Source: Flavobacterium psychrophilum
Lineage (GTDB): Bacteria > Bacteroidota > Bacteroidia > Flavobacteriales > Flavobacteriaceae
NCBI GenBank assembly: GCA_945897545.1
Contig: CAMDGJ010000041.1
Coordinates: 1 to 15,398 of the forward strand
Length of the DNA: 15,398 nucleotides
Reading direction: 5' to 3'
Positions 1 to 6,406 of the stretch are shown here, piece after piece. Within the stretch, counting starts at the first letter, position 1, and every line of letters starts with the position of its first letter. The position numbers and the translations under genes are program-made. Below the pieces are notes generated by a model. It had not been told where the DNA came from, made no database searches, and worked only from the letters and a program-made list of their open reading frames with translations.

Positions 1-153
1 ATCAACTAATCCGGCTTTGTTCACTTTGTAACTAACCACCTTTGCCGCTAACCGAATGGCATTGAATATCCGGGATAATTCGCCTGAGGAATATTGAAAG
101 TCTTTTTGATTTTCTATAATAAATTCGCCAAGCGTTTGGTTTCTTTCGTCCAT
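1..153 (-). CDS. fbp: Fructose-1,6-bisphosphatase class I, N-terminal fragment
   Basis: The first 51 codons of a gene that runs off the left edge. The protein starts [16 protein letters not shown] and continues with [19 protein letters not shown] and VNKAGLVD, which I recognise as the N-terminus of class I fructose-1,6-bisphosphatase in Bacteroidota. The enzyme removes the 1-phosphate from fructose 1,6-bisphosphate in cytosolic gluconeogenesis. The active-site residues lie beyond the window, so the call rests on N-terminal resemblance alone. The ATG lies 67 bp after the stop of the DUF4861 gene. I see no hairpin terminator and no TAnnTTTG promoter in that gap, so read-through from the uronate operon is possible. 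No clear Shine-Dalgarno sequence is visible, as is usual in this phylum. Growth on uronates yields pyruvate and glyceraldehyde 3-phosphate and needs gluconeogenesis, so the neighbour makes metabolic sense, but fbp is also a housekeeping gene. Confidence 0.85.
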   Translation of the reverse strand, partial: MDERNQTLGEFIIENQKDFQYSSGELSRIFNAIRLAAKVVSYKVNKAGLVD

Positions 154-220
154 TAGACAGTTTTTTTTCTTTAATTAATGTTGGATACAATGAAAACTGC
201 TTGAGTTTAAATGTGCATTT

Positions 221-1393
221 CTATTTTATATTGACTTTAAGTGGATGGTTAATTTTAGTGGCAAAATGGCCTAAATATTTTTCCCAAGATTCTTTTGTGG
301 TAAATTCCCCTTGTTTTTTCCAACCAAAACCAGCGTAATAAACCATTTTATCGTGTTTTACCTTTAAGGTCACATAAAGGTTACATAAATCTTTATTGGA
401 GTTAATATATTTCTCAAAACGGATTCCAGTATTCTTTGGGAAAACAATTCCTGTTCCCAATTCTGAGTCGTCAAGAGGTTGCCAATAATCAATCCATCCT
501 TCTTTTAGATTTCCTTCTGTTTTTCCATCATTCTCATGCAAGGTTATTCCAGCTGAAAGCGACTTGGTTCCCATAACTGAAACTTCAAATTTAGAGAGGA
601 AGTTACCGTAATCTAAACTGATGTGTTTCACTTCGGTAATTTTATTTCCAGCAGCATCCCAATCGGCATAAGTTAAAATAAAACTAGTCCGAATTGGTCC
701 AGTTGTTAGGGTTTTCCATGTAGTAAAGTTTTTGGACACATAATAAAGACTATCCACTTTTACCGCAATACCTCCAATTCCTCTACTACCTCCAACATGA
801 AAATTATCTAGTCCTTCACCAGTGTCTTTATGATAGGTTCCCGTTCCATTGGTATACTTTTCATACCATTTATTGATAATAGGATACTCCACTCTTTTCA
901 ACCAAGCATCAATTCCGCTAGTTAGTGTACCTCCTTTTACCTTGTCTTCCGTCATTTTTTGGGCTACAGGCCCGTAAGTTCTGAAAGCTACTTTGTTGTT
1001 TTCCCAAGCATAATCATCAGTTCTTTCGGGTACAAAACGCGAATAACAATAATCGATTGGCTCTTTGGCTTTAGCATCAGTATTCAAAACAAACTCAAAC
1101 TTTTTAGTTGATGCTGCTTTGATTGTTGGTTGAAATAAAATAACATCCGAAATTCCATCTCCATTTTCATCAACACATTGAGCTATTAAAAATGCGGAAG
1201 TGCCAATTTCTCTGATCCCATATTTTTCCAATACATCGGTACTTTTTAAACCCAAAGCTGTTTTGGTTAATTCGATAGTTTCAAAGTCCCTGTCGGCATT
1301 TAAGCCATTGGAAACCGTAATGATTTTGGCATTTTGAGAATAGGAAAGTAATGTGGCGAAAAAAAATAAGAGTAGTACTTTCTTCGTTTTCAT
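221..1393 (-). CDS. Secreted DUF4861 family protein, function unknown
   Basis: A 390-residue exported protein. Residues 1-20 form a signal peptide (KK, a Leu/Phe-rich core, then SYSQ), with no lipobox cysteine and no T9SS tail, so a periplasmic location is likely. The segment PERTDDYAWEN followed by VAFRTYGP (122-142) looks like the hallmark of DUF4861 (PF16153). Other blocks that look conserved are KRVEYPIINKWY (166-177), a His/Gly/Asp-rich stretch with YHKDTGEGLDNFHVGG (187-202), and YYAGFGWKKQGEF (352-364). The many buried-type aromatics and the clusters of Asp, Glu and His suggest a beta-sandwich carbohydrate-active protein, possibly an enzyme, but I know of no secure activity. The ATG is separated from the kduD stop by only 3 bp, so the two are almost certainly one transcript. 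I recall members of this family beside kduI/kduD in other Bacteroidota uronate loci. It lies last in the kduI operon and may act on unsaturated uronate oligosaccharides in the periplasm, which is inference. Confidence 0.8.
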   Translation of the reverse strand: MKTKKVLLLFFFATLLSYSQNAKIITVSNGLNADRDFETIELTKTALGLKSTDVLEKYGIREIGTSAFLIAQCVDENGDGISDVILFQPTIKAASTKKFEFVLNTDAKAKEPIDYCYSRFVPERTDDYAWENNKVAFRTYGPVAQKMTEDKVKGGTLTSGIDAWLKRVEYPIINKWYEKYTNGTGTYHKDTGEGLDNFHVGGSRGIGGIAVKVDSLYYVSKNFTTWKTLTTGPIRTSFILTYADWDAAGNKITEVKHISLDYGNFLSKFEVSVMGTKSLSAGITLHENDGKTEGNLKEGWIDYWQPLDDSELGTGIVFPKNTGIRFEKYINSNKDLCNLYVTLKVKHDKMVYYAGFGWKKQGEFTTKESWEKYLGHFATKINHPLKVNIK

Positions 1394-1396
1394 TTC

Positions 1397-2188
1397 TTAA
1401 ATTTCATTAGACGGTTTTCCAATAGTCGCCAGAATTCCTCCATCTACATAAAGTATGTGACCGTTCACAAAATCACTCGCTTTTGATGATAAAAAGATGG
1501 CAGCACCTTGCAAATCTTCAGGATCTCCCCAACGAGCAGCAGGTGTTCTGCTTATTATGAAATCGTTAAATGGGTGACCATCCACTCTAATGGGTGCTGT
1601 TTGAGTAGTCGCAAAATAACCAGGTCCAATTCCGTTAGTTTGAATGTTAAATTTAGCCCATTCGGTAGCCATATTTTTAGTCAACATTTTCAAGCCTCCT
1701 TTGGCAGCGGCATACGCGCTTACAGAATCTCTACCCAACTCGCTCATCATCGAACAAATGTTGATGATTTTTCCTCCACCACGTTCAATCATTCCTTTGG
1801 CAACATTTTTTGAAACGATAAAAGGACTGATTAAATCTACAGTGATTACAGCTGTAAAATCTTCAACAGTCATATCAACAATAGGCGTTCTTTTGATGAT
1901 ACCTGCGTTGTTAATTAAGATGTCAATAGGACCAACTTCAGCTTCAATCTTTGCAATATTTTCAATTACGGCTTTCTCGTCGCATACATTAAAAACATAT
2001 CCATAGGCTTCAAGCCCAACCGATTTGTATTCTGCAACAGCTTTATCTAAAGCTTCTTGTGAAAGATCATTGACTACAATTTTGGCACCTGCCTGCCCAA
2101 GTCCTTTGGCCATCGCCATTCCCAGACCGTGAACTCCTCCTGTAATAAGTGCTGTTTTTCCCGTTAAATCAAATAGGTTAATCGACAT
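1397..2188 (-). CDS. kduD: 2-deoxy-D-gluconate 3-dehydrogenase / 2,5-diketo-3-deoxygluconate reductase (SDR family)
   Basis: A 263-residue classical short-chain dehydrogenase, the usual length for KduD. Visible parts are the nucleotide-binding motif TGGVHGLG (16-23), the NNAG motif (93-96), the catalytic Ser146 (IINICSMMS) and the Tyr159-x-x-x-Lys163 pair (YAAAK), with the C-terminal VDGG at 249-252. There is no signal peptide, so it is cytosolic. KduD reduces 2,5-diketo-3-deoxygluconate, the KduI product, to 2-keto-3-deoxygluconate using NAD(P)H. In alginate-degrading flavobacteria related SDR enzymes reduce 4-deoxy-L-erythro-5-hexoseulose uronate directly, so this copy could do that job instead. 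The gene lies 21 bp after kduI and 3 bp before the DUF4861 gene, a clear operon. The SDR family alone would leave the substrate open; kduI next door and the good overall match support KduD. Confidence 0.88.
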   Translation of the reverse strand: MSINLFDLTGKTALITGGVHGLGMAMAKGLGQAGAKIVVNDLSQEALDKAVAEYKSVGLEAYGYVFNVCDEKAVIENIAKIEAEVGPIDILINNAGIIKRTPIVDMTVEDFTAVITVDLISPFIVSKNVAKGMIERGGGKIINICSMMSELGRDSVSAYAAAKGGLKMLTKNMATEWAKFNIQTNGIGPGYFATTQTAPIRVDGHPFNDFIISRTPAARWGDPEDLQGAAIFLSSKASDFVNGHILYVDGGILATIGKPSNEI

Positions 2189-2209
2189 AATTTTTATTTA
2201 ATAGTTAAT

Positions 2210-3049
2210 TTATCTTAATTCATTTATTTTACAAACATCCATATCGCCATAGTCTAAATTTTCTCCGGCCATTCCCCATATAAAGGTATAATTGCTGGTT
2301 CCTGAACCTGAATGAATGGACCAGGGTGGCGAAATAACTGCTTGGTGGTTATTCATCCAAATATGCCTCGTTTCTTGTGGCTCTCCCATAAAGTGACAAA
2401 CGGCTTGGTTTTCTGGAATGTCTAAATAGAAGTACACTTCCATTCTGCGATCGTGAACGTGAGCAGGCATTGTGTTCCAAACACTCCCCGGTTTTAATTC
2501 GGTCATTCCCATTTGCAATTGACAAGTAGTCACAATTCCGCCAATAATCATTTGGTTTACGGTGCGGTGATTGGCGGTTTCCATTGTACCCAGTTCCAAT
2601 TTTTTAGCTTCGGCCAAACTTACTTTTTTGGTGGGATAATTGGTGTGAGCTGGAGCCGAATTGATGTAGAATTTAGCGGGATTTTTGGCATCATCACTTT
2701 TAAAAACAACTTCTGCATTTCCACTTCCAATGTAAAGAGCGTCTTTGAATCCTAATTCGTAAGTAGTTCCTTCGACCACAACGGAACCATTTCCTCCAAC
2801 ATTAATAACCCCCATTTCTCTCCGGTCCAAAAAATTGGGCATTTTAAGAACATCAATAGTTTCAAGTTTAAGAGGGGTTAATGGCACTGCAGAACCCGCA
2901 ATGTATCGGTCATAATGGGAATAAGTAAGGGTAATTTTACCTTCTTCCATTAGATTATCAATCAAGAATTCGGATCTTAATTGTGCTGTATCGTATAGCT
3001 TTACCGCTTTAGGGCTGGAAGCATATCGAGAATCGTATGATGTTGACAT
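2210..3049 (-). CDS. kduI: 5-dehydro-4-deoxy-D-glucuronate isomerase
   Basis: A 279-residue cytosolic protein matching KduI along its full length (the E. coli enzyme has 278). It interconverts 5-keto-4-deoxyuronate and 2,5-diketo-3-deoxygluconate. The C-terminal cupin carries the zinc ligands in MPAHVHDRRMEVYFY: His197, His199 and Glu204, with His246 in PPWSIHSG completing the site. Other family signatures are the N-terminal YDTAQLRSEFLI (19-30), LDRREMGVINVGG (74-86) and the end YGDMDVCKINELR. It is the first gene of a three-gene run with kduD and the DUF4861 gene. A probable promoter lies about 80 bp upstream, and a terminator-like hairpin of the PL7 gene lies before that, so this operon appears to be separately transcribed. 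All metal ligands are present, so it should be active. In alginate catabolism KduI is not strictly needed, which makes its presence informative about the substrate. Confidence 0.95.
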   Translation of the reverse strand: MSTSYDSRYASSPKAVKLYDTAQLRSEFLIDNLMEEGKITLTYSHYDRYIAGSAVPLTPLKLETIDVLKMPNFLDRREMGVINVGGNGSVVVEGTTYELGFKDALYIGSGNAEVVFKSDDAKNPAKFYINSAPAHTNYPTKKVSLAEAKKLELGTMETANHRTVNQMIIGGIVTTCQLQMGMTELKPGSVWNTMPAHVHDRRMEVYFYLDIPENQAVCHFMGEPQETRHIWMNNHQAVISPPWSIHSGSGTSNYTFIWGMAGENLDYGDMDVCKINELR

Positions 3050-3130
3050 TGTTTTAATTTTTATTATTGTAGTTTAAAAGACTAATCATTTTTTTGAAAC
3101 TAATCTCTTTAAGTTAATTAAATTATTTTG

Positions 3131-3138
3131 CAAAAGTA
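3131..3138 (-). promoter_or_regulatory. Candidate -7 element for the kduI-kduD-DUF4861 operon
   Basis: Read on the minus strand this is TACTTTTG, an exact fit to the Bacteroidota/Flavobacterium -7 consensus TAnnTTTG. It is the only exact match I found in the kduI upstream gap and would give a leader of roughly 75 nt. The -33 TTG is not convincing: the region about 20 nt upstream is only T-rich. A chance match is possible in AT-rich DNA. Confidence 0.45.
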
Positions 3139-3241
3139 TAAAAGAGGTTTCTATTATGATGAAAAATAAATACATTATAGGTATACATTAGTACATCTCC
3201 AGAAATTCTTTAGTCTTTTTTTATTTTCTTAATTTTTGCCT

Positions 3242-3267
3242 AAAAATAATTCGATTTCTGAATTATT
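3242..3267 (-). terminator. Probable intrinsic terminator after the PL7 alginate lyase gene
   Basis: An inverted repeat AATAATTC (3245-3252) and GAATTATT (3260-3267) with a 7-nt loop. On the minus strand it begins about 8 bp after the PL7 stop and runs into a T5 tract (3242-3246). The 8-bp stem has only two G-C pairs, so it is weak by base composition, but its placement is right for ending the kdgF-PL7 transcript before kduI. Confidence 0.5.
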
Positions 3268-3275
3268 AAATTCAA

Positions 3276-4142
3276 TCAATGTGTAACCTTTAAGGCATAG
3301 ATTTTAACTTTGGCAAAGGCTTTGGTATCCTTTGACTGAAAATAGTTTCCCGCTTTGAAATAATTCTCGAAAACACCCCACTGTTTTATATTGACATCAT
3401 TATAAACAAGGGTTTCCTTGCCATTGAGAGTTACTTCCATTCTACCATTAACAATTTTAACCTCCAAAGTAAACTTTTCAAAATCTACCTTTTCTTTAAA
3501 ATTAACTCCTTCATCATCTGTCCAAGAACTTACTTTTAAAATTTCCTTATCAGAAACATTCACATCTTTCAAAACCTTTGTTTTTACTCTAATTTTTCCG
3601 TTATCCCAAGAGATTTTTAACATTGGTGGAGCATCGTTATCTTTTTGACCAATTAAATCTCGCTGCGCATTCGTTAATCTTCCGTGAATTTGAGCAATAA
3701 TAATTTTGCTGTATTTACCTTCTTTTTCTTTAGAGACGGCATCTATAGCATAAGTTCCTTTGAATTTTCCTCCCTGAGCAAATGTCCAATTGATATTATT
3801 ATTGCCCGGAACCATAGTTTCTCTTAATTCTGATCTCGAAAAATGACTATTGGCCGTTGTAGTTCCAGATGGAAAAGCATAAAAAACAATGGACTGGTCT
3901 TTTTCATCATCATACATCCATTTTTTCAGGATAGGATTATTGGCATAATCCATAATTTCAGGAAATCCAACTTCAATTGGACTCTCTGGCTTCTTAAGAT
4001 TTGCCTCAGGGATTGTAATTTTCCAATGCGATAAATCGATAGAAGCTATTTTCTTTTTTTTCTTTTTAACTTCTTGCCCGTTACTAAAAAAGACCAATGA
4101 AAGTGCTGTCAATACTATAATTCTCGAAAAATGTAATTTCAT
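3276..4142 (-). CDS. Secreted alginate lyase, polysaccharide lyase family 7
   Basis: A 288-residue exported lyase. All three PL7 signature blocks are present in order: SRSELRE (102-108), QIH (151-153) and YFKAGNYFQ (261-269). These supply the Arg, Gln, His and Tyr of the beta-jelly-roll active site used for beta-elimination of alginate. The usual third block is YFKAGxYNQ; here Phe268 replaces Asn. In PL7 an Ile in QIH, rather than Val, has been linked to cleavage at guluronate-containing sites, so polyG or mixed MG activity is a reasonable guess. A signal peptide covers about residues 1-23 (SLVFFSNGQ), with no lipobox and no T9SS tail, so it is periplasmic or released. Six lysines in a row (26-31) follow the cleavage site. 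I chose the ATG at 4142; a longer reading would start at GTG 4160 and place extra residues before a complete signal peptide. It follows kdgF by 52 bp without an obvious terminator. Confidence 0.92.
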   Translation of the reverse strand: MKLHFSRIIVLTALSLVFFSNGQEVKKKKKKIASIDLSHWKITIPEANLKKPESPIEVGFPEIMDYANNPILKKWMYDDEKDQSIVFYAFPSGTTTANSHFSRSELRETMVPGNNNINWTFAQGGKFKGTYAIDAVSKEKEGKYSKIIIAQIHGRLTNAQRDLIGQKDNDAPPMLKISWDNGKIRVKTKVLKDVNVSDKEILKVSSWTDDEGVNFKEKVDFEKFTLEVKIVNGRMEVTLNGKETLVYNDVNIKQWGVFENYFKAGNYFQSKDTKAFAKVKIYALKVTH

Positions 4143-4194
4143 TATTATTTGTTTAAACACCCAGTTACTGTAAAAATCTCCAGAAAATACCTGA

Positions 4195-4542
4195 TTACTT
4201 CATGAAATCTTCTCTAATTGGGCTAAACACATCGATAAGAACTCCATCTTCTAAACAAACAGCTCCGTGCCATACGTGTGGCTCTACATAAAAAGAATCA
4301 CCCTCTTTTATAATTTTGGTAACATCTCCAATTGTCATTTCAAATTGACCACTAACTACATAGGTTACTTGAGCATGATAATGTTCGTGCATCGCACCAA
4401 TTGCTCCTTTTTCGAAAGCTACATTGACGAGCATAATACTATCATCATAGCCCATAATTTTGCGATTAACCCCTTCACCAAGTACTTCCCAAGGAATTTC
4501 ATCTCCAATTAAAAACGCTGCACTTGCTCCAAATTTTTTCAT
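4195..4542 (-). CDS. kdgF: KdgF-like cupin, unsaturated uronate linearisation
   Basis: A 115-residue single-domain cupin with no signal peptide, the usual size for KdgF. The metal site is readable as MHEHYHAQVTY (51-61), giving His52, His54 and Gln58, with His92 in PHVWHG. The C-terminal VLIDVFSPIRED carries Asp104, Phe106 and Arg110, which correspond to the Asp/Phe/Arg set I recall as catalytically important in KdgF. KdgF speeds the opening of the 4,5-unsaturated uronate monomer to the linear 5-keto-4-deoxyuronate, which is the substrate of KduI or of a DEH reductase. It is placed 52 bp before the PL7 gene and follows the susD terminator by about 150 bp, so it should have its own promoter in 4543-4693; I found no exact TAnnTTTG there, only T-rich stretches. 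A generic cupin is the alternative, but the operon partners and these residues favour KdgF. Confidence 0.85.
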   Translation of the reverse strand: MKKFGASAAFLIGDEIPWEVLGEGVNRKIMGYDDSIMLVNVAFEKGAIGAMHEHYHAQVTYVVSGQFEMTIGDVTKIIKEGDSFYVEPHVWHGAVCLEDGVLIDVFSPIREDFMK

Positions 4543-4693
4543 ATGTGTAGTATTTAATGGTTGTGGTATTGTATAATGTCCTACACTATTATAGATTGGG
4601 TATGGATTCGTATTCGACGTTTTTGCGTTGTTTCATTATTCTTATTTTGCAAAACAAAAAAAATATCTTAATACAGTGGTGAAATGTTTATTC

Positions 4694-4728
4694 AAAAATA
4701 CCCAATAGTAGCAATTTACTATTGGGTA
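4694..4728 (-). terminator. Intrinsic terminator of susC-susD
   Basis: A perfect 12-bp inverted repeat, TACCCAATAGTA (4699-4710) and TACTATTGGGTA (4717-4728), with a 6-nt loop. On the minus strand it lies about 31 bp past the susD stop and runs into TTTTTG (4693-4698). It separates the SusCD transcript from kdgF-PL7. The T tract is only on the minus-strand exit side, which fixes the direction. Confidence 0.85.
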
Positions 4729-4759
4729 TAATGGAATTAAATACTATTTACCTACAACT

Positions 4760-6388
4760 TTAATAACTTGGATTTTGCTCAATCACTAGATTCGAATTCG
4801 TATCAATTTCATATTGAGGAATTGGTAGTAAAAATCGGTTAGGGTTAGCATTTTCCAAAAGTTGCTCAAGTGTTAAAGGCAATGTATTGGCAAATTTTGT
4901 ATATACACTAGTAAACAAACGCGCAAAATGTGCTTTCATAATATATTCCGCACCCTGAGCTTTTAATCCTGGATACGGATCTGAAGGAAGCGAAACGGTT
5001 GATGTAGTAGTTTCAAAACGAAGTAAGTCAAACCATCTTTGGTTTTCAAAGGCGAGTTCCCATCTTCTTTCGTTGGATAATGCTTTTTCAAAAACTGCAT
5101 TAGTTGCGGTTATTGATAGTCCAGTTAACCCGGCTCTCAAGCGAACTTGATTTATTAGTCCCATACTTGTTGTACTATTCCCATCAGCTTCGGCCTTCAT
5201 CAATAATACATCTGAATAACGAATGACGGGCCAGTCATTTTCAGCGTCGTTGGCTAAAGCTGTTTTAGACATGTATTTACTAATATAAGATTTGCCCACA
5301 AAAGAAGAGAAATTAACCAATTTTCTGGCAGCAGAGGGGTCTGAAGTTCCATAAGTAGTAGTCGTCAATTCGGTAGTTGGAGTGTTATACCCTTTACCAT
5401 CCCCGTTTATAACTGCCAAACCACTATTGCTTGGTGCAAATAGGTTGGACAAGGGGTTGCCCATACCAACACCTCCAGACTTAAATCGGACTGCAAAAAG
5501 GATTTCTTTGTTCATTTCATTATTAGTAGAAAAAACATTTGCATAAGTTGTTTCTAAACCATAACCGCTAGAACCTATTACAGACTGTAATAAAGGAGCG
5601 GCTAGATCTTTTCTGCCCAAGGTAAGATACACCTTAGCCAATAGCGCTTGAGCCGCCCATTTGTTAGCGTGGCCAATTTGATCCTGCTGGCTTGCAATAA
5701 GTGTAGCATAAGTGGCTTTATTACCGTTAGTTATTGCATTGGTCAAATCAGCAATAATCAATTTGTAAATATCATCAACAGAGGAACGGTTAATTGTTTT
5801 GGCTTCAGCAGGAGTTGGCACTTTATCTATAAGAAAAACACCTCCGTACAAACGCACTAAGTTAAAATAGTGATAGGCTCTGATAAAAGAGGCCTCAGCT
5901 GCCATAACGTTTCGTTTATAATTAGATAGAAAATCTACATTACCAGTTTTTACACTAATTATTAAAGGAATTGTTTGGTCTAAAATAATTGTACCACTTG
6001 CTGAATCATATTTTGTACCTAATTTAGCTAAAATAATATTTGTATTTCTAATATTGTTATAGGTGCTGAGCCAATAGTTATAATTTCCTTGATGGCTTGT
6101 AGGGGGATAAAACTGGTCTAAGTAACTGAAGTCTTGATTTACTGTTGAAGTACTCGATCCGGTATCACTTAATGTGTTGTCACTACGCATTTCTGTCAAT
6201 GACCACTCTTCAACTAATGGTTTTTGAAGACCCTTGTAACAACTTGTTAATCCTGCTTGAAGTTCAGTAAAAGTAGTATAGTAATCATCAGCTGCAATGT
6301 TGGACTCCGAATTCAAATCAATGATGTCAGTACAACCACTTATACCTACTAAAAGAAGAACGCTAATATATTTGAATGATTTTTTCAT
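4760..6388 (-). CDS. susD: SusD/RagB-type outer-membrane glycan-binding lipoprotein
   Basis: A 542-residue surface lipoprotein that caps the SusC transporter and binds the oligosaccharide. The lipoprotein signal ends VGISGC, with the lipidated Cys at 19. SusD-family helices of the TPR-like scaffold are visible at EASFIRAYHYFNLVRLYGGV (165-184) and near KWAAQALLAKVYLTLG (243-258). The C-terminal RagB/SusD block contains IRYSDVLLMKAEA (389-401), NERRWELAFENQRWFDLLRF (439-458) and FLLPIPQYEI (519-528), all typical. I chose the ATG at 6388 because the extended reading begins with TTG two codons upstream, and 6388 gives a clean Met-Lys-Lys signal. It starts 18 bp after the susC stop, so the pair is one operon, and a strong terminator follows. 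The substrate cannot be read from the sequence; neighbouring PL7 and uronate genes suggest alginate or related oligouronates. Confidence 0.95.
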   Translation of the reverse strand: MKKSFKYISVLLLVGISGCTDIIDLNSESNIAADDYYTTFTELQAGLTSCYKGLQKPLVEEWSLTEMRSDNTLSDTGSSTSTVNQDFSYLDQFYPPTSHQGNYNYWLSTYNNIRNTNIILAKLGTKYDSASGTIILDQTIPLIISVKTGNVDFLSNYKRNVMAAEASFIRAYHYFNLVRLYGGVFLIDKVPTPAEAKTINRSSVDDIYKLIIADLTNAITNGNKATYATLIASQQDQIGHANKWAAQALLAKVYLTLGRKDLAAPLLQSVIGSSGYGLETTYANVFSTNNEMNKEILFAVRFKSGGVGMGNPLSNLFAPSNSGLAVINGDGKGYNTPTTELTTTTYGTSDPSAARKLVNFSSFVGKSYISKYMSKTALANDAENDWPVIRYSDVLLMKAEADGNSTTSMGLINQVRLRAGLTGLSITATNAVFEKALSNERRWELAFENQRWFDLLRFETTTSTVSLPSDPYPGLKAQGAEYIMKAHFARLFTSVYTKFANTLPLTLEQLLENANPNRFLLPIPQYEIDTNSNLVIEQNPSY

Positions 6389-6406
6389 TATCAAGTTTTT
6401 TATAAA

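Noticed and set aside
4143..4160. Longer PL7 start at 4160
   Set aside because: That start is GTG and adds six residues before a complete signal peptide beginning at ATG 4142.
6389..6394. Longer SusD start two codons upstream
   Set aside because: The extended reading begins with TTG. The ATG at 6388 gives the standard Met-Lys-Lys lipoprotein signal and keeps an 18-bp gap from susC.
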